In this document: positions 31,670-35,820 of the stretch, piece by piece
How positions within the stretch are numbered: position 1 is the first letter of the stretch
How the letters are laid out: every line of letters starts with the position of its first letter
Source of the DNA: Oxalobacteraceae bacterium
GTDB taxonomy: Bacteria; Pseudomonadota; Gammaproteobacteria; Burkholderiales; Burkholderiaceae_D
Length of the DNA: 35,820 nt
NCBI GenBank assembly: GCA_021298555.1
Contig: JAJTGE010000029.1
Coordinates: forward strand, 1-35,820
Reading direction: 5' to 3'
Made by a program: the position numbers and the translations under genes
Notes under the pieces: model-generated
What the model was told of the DNA's origin: nothing
Databases searched by the model: none
Seen by the model: only the letters and a program-made list of their open reading frames with translations

Positions 31670-32362
31670 ATGGACCAGCAACTTCAAAGTATGTACGGCG
31701 CATCCAGCGATATGCTCGCCGTTCGCCATCGCGTGCTGCGAAACACCTACTGGCTACTAGCACTGTCGATGATTCCCACTGTATTTGGTGCCTGGCTAGG
31801 CCTGCAGATGCATTTTTCGCTTTTCGCAGGCAGCCCGATGATTAGTTTCATCGCATTTCTGGCGATCGCATTTGGATTCTTCTACGCTATCGAAAAAACC
31901 AAGGATTCCGCTATCGGTGTAGCCGTATTGCTCGGCTTTACCTTTTTCATGGGTTTGATGCTCTCGCGTATGCTGGAGCAGATTCTGCATTTCTCAAATG
32001 GTAGTTCGTTGATCATGACCGCCTTTGGTGGCACAGCGATAATTTTTACAGCGATGGCCACCATTGCCACAACCAGCAAGCGTGATTTTTCTGGCTTGGG
32101 AAGCTGGCTCTTTGCTGGAGTAATCGTCATTCTGTTGGCGGGTGTGGCCAACATATTTCTGCAAATGCCCTTGATGCAGGTGGTGATATCAACTATCGCT
32201 GTTGCGATTTTTTCTGCTTACATTCTGGTTGATGTACAGCGCATAATTAACGGTGGCGAGACCAACTACATTACGGCAACCCTGGCCATTTATCTCGATA
32301 TTTACAACATCTTTGTGCACCTGCTAGCACTGTTGGGCATTTTGGGCGGAGAACGCGATTAA
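31670..32362 (+). CDS. Bax inhibitor-1 / YccA family membrane protein
   Basis: This 230-residue integral membrane protein of the BI-1 (TMBIM, YccA/YbhL) family has about seven hydrophobic segments, starting with YWLLALSMIPTVFGAWLGL. Near the C-terminus it carries FSAYILVDVQRIINGGETNY, the family's conserved acidic signature. Some members bind FtsH or conduct calcium or protons; the role here is unknown. The hfl genes upstream in the array make an FtsH link an attractive but unproven idea. AAGGAG precedes the ATG at ideal spacing. Confidence 0.93.
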   Translation: MDQQLQSMYGASSDMLAVRHRVLRNTYWLLALSMIPTVFGAWLGLQMHFSLFAGSPMISFIAFLAIAFGFFYAIEKTKDSAIGVAVLLGFTFFMGLMLSRMLEQILHFSNGSSLIMTAFGGTAIIFTAMATIATTSKRDFSGLGSWLFAGVIVILLAGVANIFLQMPLMQVVISTIAVAIFSAYILVDVQRIINGGETNYITATLAIYLDIYNIFVHLLALLGILGGERD

Positions 32363-32391
32363 GATTTTATGAAGCGTATCTAAGCGCACAT

Positions 32392-32424
32392 AAAAACGCC
32401 GACTTTATGGTCGGCGTTTTTTTT
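32392..32424. terminator. Bidirectional Rho-independent terminator
   Basis: The stem pairs 32392-32403 (AAAAACGCCGAC) with 32410-32421 (GTCGGCGTTTTT) around a 6-nt loop, with T-runs in both directions. It lies between the convergent Bax-inhibitor-family gene and rlmD and can end both transcripts. Confidence 0.92.
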
Positions 32425-32435
32425 CGTCTAACGAT

Positions 32436-33788
32436 TTAACTAGTGCGGTCAAATACAGCTAGGGACTCAACATGGGCGGTATGCGGAAACATATTAATCA
32501 CGCCTGCTTTAGAAAGTCTGTAGCCACCGCAGTGGACCAACAGTGCGGCATCTCGCGCCAATGTCGCTGGATTGCAGGACACATAAACAATGCGCTTAGG
32601 AAGTTGATCAGCATTGGTTTCCATCAAACCTACCAACGCTTTGCAAACTTCCATCGCGCCCTCGCGAGGGGGATCAATCAACATACGATCAAAATGACCC
32701 AAGTCACGCATATCGTCGACCGAAATCTGAAATAAATTCCGGCTGTAAAAATGCGTCTTACTATCCAAGCCATTTAATTTTGCGTTATGCAGCGCGCGCT
32801 CAGTGAGCGTCTCACTCCCTTCGATACCGATAACTTCTCTCGCCATGGTGGCTAGAGGCAAAGTGAAATTACCTAAACCACAAAACAAGTCAGCAATACG
32901 ATCATTGGGTTGCACATCCAATAATCGTAAAGCACGTTCAACTAAAACACGATTAATTTGATGATTTACTTGTGTGAAATCGGTGGGCTTAAACGGCATA
33001 CGTATGCCGAATTCTGGAAGGCTATACTGAAGTGCAGTCTCTGTAGGATAGAACGGCGTTGCAGTATCTGGCCCTTTCGACTGCAACCACCATTGAACTT
33101 TCCATTGATCGGCAAAAAGTTTTAGTTTTTCGCAATCATCTGCACTCGGTGAATCGAGCACACGCAAAACCATAGCGATCATCAGCCCGTCCGAATTTTC
33201 ACCTACGGCGACTTCTATTTGAGGCAGCCGATCTCGTATAGATAAATCTTCTATAAGCAACCGCAACGGCACCAGCATTTTTGAAACTGCCGAGGGTAAT
33301 ACCTGGCAGGTTTTCATGTCGGCGACAAAACTGGATCTGCGCTCATGAAAACCTACCAACACGCCACCTTTTTTAGCGACGTAGCGCACTGAAAGACGGG
33401 CGCGGAAGCGGTAACCCCAACTAGGGCCGTATACCGGCCTAAGCACTGTGTCAGGATTAACTTTTCCTATGTGTTGAAAATTATCTTCCAGCACTCTTTG
33501 CTTGATAGCCACCTGCGCAGACGGCTCTAGGTGCTGCATAGCACAGCCACCGCAAATACCAAAATACGCACACTTAGGACGCACTCTCAATGATGATTCA
33601 TGCAAGAGCTCCGTCATATCAGCGGCTTCCCATTTCGGCTTGCGTCGGTATGACTTGAATCTAACGCGTTCCCCAGGTAGTGCACCGTCAACAAAAATAA
33701 CTTTGCCAGCACTACCATCTTCATTGGTGAGATGGCCTACCCCACGCGCTTCCATATCAAGCGATTCAATTTTTAGAATGTCATCCAT
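32436..33788 (-). CDS. rlmD: 23S rRNA (uracil-1939-C5)-methyltransferase
   Basis: RlmD (RumA) makes m5U1939 in 23S rRNA. The 450-residue product has an N-terminal TRAM domain, 4Fe-4S ligands C73, C79, C82 ([10 protein letters not shown]) and C161, and a SAM-dependent domain with [15 protein letters not shown]. The catalytic nucleophile is in [13 protein letters not shown]. The start is ATG 33788, 35 bp after a perfect inverted repeat. Confidence 0.96.
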   Translation of the reverse strand: MDDILKIESLDMEARGVGHLTNEDGSAGKVIFVDGALPGERVRFKSYRRKPKWEAADMTELLHESSLRVRPKCAYFGICGGCAMQHLEPSAQVAIKQRVLEDNFQHIGKVNPDTVLRPVYGPSWGYRFRARLSVRYVAKKGGVLVGFHERRSSFVADMKTCQVLPSAVSKMLVPLRLLIEDLSIRDRLPQIEVAVGENSDGLMIAMVLRVLDSPSADDCEKLKLFADQWKVQWWLQSKGPDTATPFYPTETALQYSLPEFGIRMPFKPTDFTQVNHQINRVLVERALRLLDVQPNDRIADLFCGLGNFTLPLATMAREVIGIEGSETLTERALHNAKLNGLDSKTHFYSRNLFQISVDDMRDLGHFDRMLIDPPREGAMEVCKALVGLMETNADQLPKRIVYVSCNPATLARDAALLVHCGGYRLSKAGVINMFPHTAHVESLAVFDRTS

Positions 33789-33823
33789 AAAATGCTATTT
33801 TCGATTGTTCTCTCTGCACGACT

Positions 33824-33848
33824 TTTAGGAGCACCCAATGCTCCTAAA
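33824..33848. repeat. Perfect 10-bp inverted repeat upstream of rlmD
   Basis: TTTAGGAGCA (33824-33833) and TGCTCCTAAA (33839-33848) are separated by 5 bp. Neither side has a T-run, so it is not a typical terminator. It could be a dyad operator or a hairpin in the exonuclease-rlmD mRNA. Confidence 0.7.
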
Positions 33849-33892
33849 TAGTTGAAACATGGAATTGTAACGTCTATGTGGTAGCGTTATTG

Positions 33893-34675
33893 CTACTCAA
33901 CGGCAGGCCAGGCAGCGAGGTACTCTCGCCAGTGAGTAGCATCTAGCACGGAAAGTGAATTTCTTACCAGGGCAATCTCTGCATCAAAAGCATCACGCGT
34001 GAGTTGGCCACGCATAAGCTGATAGCGGCAGTAAACCAGGTAGGTGTTGACCACATCGGTTTCGCAATAATCGCGGATTTCTGTCAACCGACCTTCCTGA
34101 AATAATGCCCATACCTGAGAGCCATCAACACCCATTTTTCCAGGAAACCCGCAAAGCTTTGCCAGATCATCTAATGGTGCATTCGCGCGCCCAGTGTACA
34201 TCGCTAAATGATCCATCAAATCGAGATGCCGTGAGTGATATCGAGAAAGATAATTATTCCATTTGAAATCACGATCTTCCTCACCCTGTTCCCAGTAACG
34301 CGCGGACGTAACACCATGAATCAATGATCGATAATTTAGAACAGGCAGATCAAACCCACCACCATTCCATGAAACCAGTTGTGGAGTGTAGCGGTCGACA
34401 ACTTTAAAGAAGTCGTGTAATAGTTTTTCTTCACTGTCGTCAACCGACCCAAGCGAGCGAACGCGAAAACCCTCGTTATCGCGAAATACGCAGGAAATAG
34501 CCGCCACACGATGTAAGTGATGCTGGAGAAAATCGGATCCAGTTTTTTCGCGACGTGCAGCAAATGCTTGTGCAGCGACTTCAGTGTCAGTGAGGTCCTG
34601 CTCGCAACCGGTCAGTGCACGCAAGCCCTGCACATCAGGAATGGTCTCTATATCGAAGACGAGTACAGGAGTCAC
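33893..34675 (-). CDS. Predicted 3'-5' exonuclease, PolB-like (DNA_pol_B_exo2)
   Basis: This 260-residue protein is a stand-alone DnaQ-fold exonuclease related to the proofreading domain of family B polymerases. Exo I is in FDIETIPD (Asp and Glu), Exo II in SWNGGGFDLPVL and Exo III in YCETDVVNTYLVY. These acidic residues bind two metal ions. The physiological substrate is not established. Family members are often found near rlmD in betaproteobacteria. It lies 51 bp downstream of nlpD. Confidence 0.9.
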   Translation of the reverse strand: MTPVLVFDIETIPDVQGLRALTGCEQDLTDTEVAAQAFAARREKTGSDFLQHHLHRVAAISCVFRDNEGFRVRSLGSVDDSEEKLLHDFFKVVDRYTPQLVSWNGGGFDLPVLNYRSLIHGVTSARYWEQGEEDRDFKWNNYLSRYHSRHLDLMDHLAMYTGRANAPLDDLAKLCGFPGKMGVDGSQVWALFQEGRLTEIRDYCETDVVNTYLVYCRYQLMRGQLTRDAFDAEIALVRNSLSVLDATHWREYLAAWPAVE

Positions 34676-34726
34676 AGGAACTATCTCACTACAAATAGAT
34701 ACTCAGATAAGCGATAAAAAACTCAT

Positions 34727-35620
34727 TTAGCGCCCGGGTAACATGCCCATGGGATCCACCGGTTTACCGAGTTGGCGTATTTCGAAGTGCAATTTTACGG
34801 AGTCGGAATCAGAGTTCCCCATCTCCGCAATTTTCTGGCCTCTTGTTACTGTTTGACCTTCTTTTACCAAGATATTTTTATTGTGTGCGTAGGCTGAAAC
34901 CAATCCGTCATTGTGGTCTAGGATCACCAGGTTGCCGTAGCCACGCATATTTTTTGCGTAAAGAACGGTTCCATCTCCCGCTGAAATGATAGGTTGACCG
35001 AGTTGACCGGCGATATCTATCCCTTTTCGGGTGGAGTCAAAAGTACTGACGACTTTACCTTCTGTGGGCCAACTAAATTTTGCAGAGCCTACTGAACTAT
35101 CACTGAGCTTGCGAGGTGAGTCCAGCGAACGCGCCGGGCTTGCTTCGCCACGCTGCATGTCGGCCCACGCCTGATCGGTGTACATAACTTTACTGCCTGA
35201 TGGAAGTGTTTTGACTGATGAGATTGCTGATACTGCATTCGCGGCAGGGCGGGCATCGAGTGGCCGCAATTCTAAACGATTGTCCATGGGTACAGCCGCT
35301 AGCTGTGCACCCTCAGGCGGCACGATACGTAACACCTGCCCGACTTTAATATCATTCGGATTGGATAAGGTATTCCAGTCGACGATATCGCGCCAGTTTT
35401 GGTTAAACTGGAGCGAAATTTTCATCAAATTATCGCCTTTTTTAACTGTGTAAAACCCGGGAGCATCTGCAATTTGTGGCTCTGGTGGTTTAGGCTTTGG
35501 TAACTTCCTGTCCCGAAGTTCGGTTCTGTCATCGATGGGCGCGTTAGAGCCCATCTCGACACACCCAGTAATGAGCATAATGAGTATGCCTATGAGAATT
35601 TTTCCCTGGTGGTGGGTCAT
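34727..35620 (-). CDS. nlpD: NlpD-like LysM/M23 lipoprotein
   Basis: The 297-residue product has a lipoprotein signal with lipobox ITGC (C20), a LysM domain that binds peptidoglycan (YTVKKGDNLMKISLQF, about 58-102), a Pro/Ala/Ser linker, and a C-terminal LytM/M23 domain. The first zinc histidine is replaced (RKGIDIAG instead of H-x-G-x-D), as in E. coli NlpD. It is therefore probably a non-catalytic activator of cell-division amidases rather than a peptidase. It is the second gene after pcm, as usual. Confidence 0.93.
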   Translation of the reverse strand: MTHHQGKILIGILIMLITGCVEMGSNAPIDDRTELRDRKLPKPKPPEPQIADAPGFYTVKKGDNLMKISLQFNQNWRDIVDWNTLSNPNDIKVGQVLRIVPPEGAQLAAVPMDNRLELRPLDARPAANAVSAISSVKTLPSGSKVMYTDQAWADMQRGEASPARSLDSPRKLSDSSVGSAKFSWPTEGKVVSTFDSTRKGIDIAGQLGQPIISAGDGTVLYAKNMRGYGNLVILDHNDGLVSAYAHNKNILVKEGQTVTRGQKIAEMGNSDSDSVKLHFEIRQLGKPVDPMGMLPGR

Positions 35621-35651
35621 CGTTGTCTCGTCATCGGAATGAAGTTTTTAC

Positions 35652-35820
35652 TTAACCAAAGGTACCCGGCCTAAGCGGAACAAAATGGCATCGCTCAAGC
35701 GTCTCAGTAGTCCATTCATTTCTTCGTATTCTGCGTATCAGTCGTAGCTCTTGATTACGCGTGCCTACGGGTGCTGCCAGCCTGCCGCCCACGGCCATTT
35801 GATCCAACAATGCCTGCGGC
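35652..35820 (-). CDS. pcm: Protein-L-isoaspartate O-methyltransferase, C-terminal end (partial)
   Basis: Only the last 56 codons are in the window. They read [20 protein letters not shown] and later [15 protein letters not shown] before the TAA at 35652, matching the end of Pcm, which repairs isoaspartyl residues with SAM. The gene continues past the right edge. The following nlpD starts 31 bp downstream, fitting the common surE-pcm-nlpD order. Confidence 0.88.
   Translation of the reverse strand, partial: PQALLDQMAVGGRLAAPVGTRNQELRLIRRIRRNEWTTETLERCHFVPLRPGTFG

Noticed and set aside
31470-31763. 97-codon minus-strand ORF in the ndk upstream region
   Set aside because: Its N-terminal third is antisense to the Bax-inhibitor gene, and the rest covers the divergent promoter region. 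Composition is unlike a protein and there is no ribosome-binding site.

Overview
The window looks like ordinary chromosome from a betaproteobacterium. It probably belongs to Burkholderiales (Oxalobacteraceae- or Burkholderiaceae-like), with base composition close to balanced by eye. This rests on protein family features and gene order. The order ndk-rlmN-pilW-rodZ-ispG-hisS-yfgM-bamB-der runs straight into hfq-hflX-hflK-hflC-DUF2065-hisZ-purA and then rnr-rlmB. In E. coli these are two separate loci, and E. coli has no hisZ. I saw no insertion sequence, prophage, CRISPR array or integrative element, and no gene-free stretch reaches 300 bp.

Layout from left to right. Positions 1-2578 (minus) hold an RND efflux permease gene broken by an internal frame-shifting deletion near 977; it runs off the left edge. 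Next come lysC with its own promoter and terminator (2742-4109), then a compact minus-strand run of tilS, accA, an AlkA-type glycosylase and cysS (4215-8699). A plus-strand trio follows: periplasmic cyclophilin ppiA, cytoplasmic cyclophilin ppiB and lpxH (8930-10924). Then come cysE, rlmB and rnr on minus (10969-15009), and tRNA-Leu(CAG) on plus with a clear sigma-70 promoter (15172-15295). A long, tightly packed and often overlapping minus-strand array extends from ndk at 31441 down to a purine phosphoribosyltransferase and a small coiled-coil ORF at 15247. A Bax-inhibitor-1 family membrane protein gene lies divergently at 31670. A bidirectional terminator separates it from rlmD, and then come a PolB-like exonuclease gene, nlpD and the 3' end of pcm at the right edge.

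Most genes are housekeeping: tRNA charging and modification (cysS, hisS, tilS, rlmN), rRNA methylation (rlmB, rlmD, rlmN), RNA metabolism (rnr, hfq), envelope building (lpxH, bamB, rodZ, pilW, nlpD), FtsH control (hflK, hflC), ribosome biogenesis (der), and lipid, isoprenoid, cysteine, lysine, histidine and purine synthesis.

The window shows no obvious new multi-gene system. The observations most worth a second look are: (1) a perfect 13-bp intrinsic-terminator-like hairpin inside the first codons of lpxH; (2) the freshly broken RND pump; (3) a small coiled-coil ORF overlapping the phosphoribosyltransferase gene and running antisense into tRNA-Leu; (4) no rpoS directly after nlpD; (5) a histidine-rich tail on HisS.
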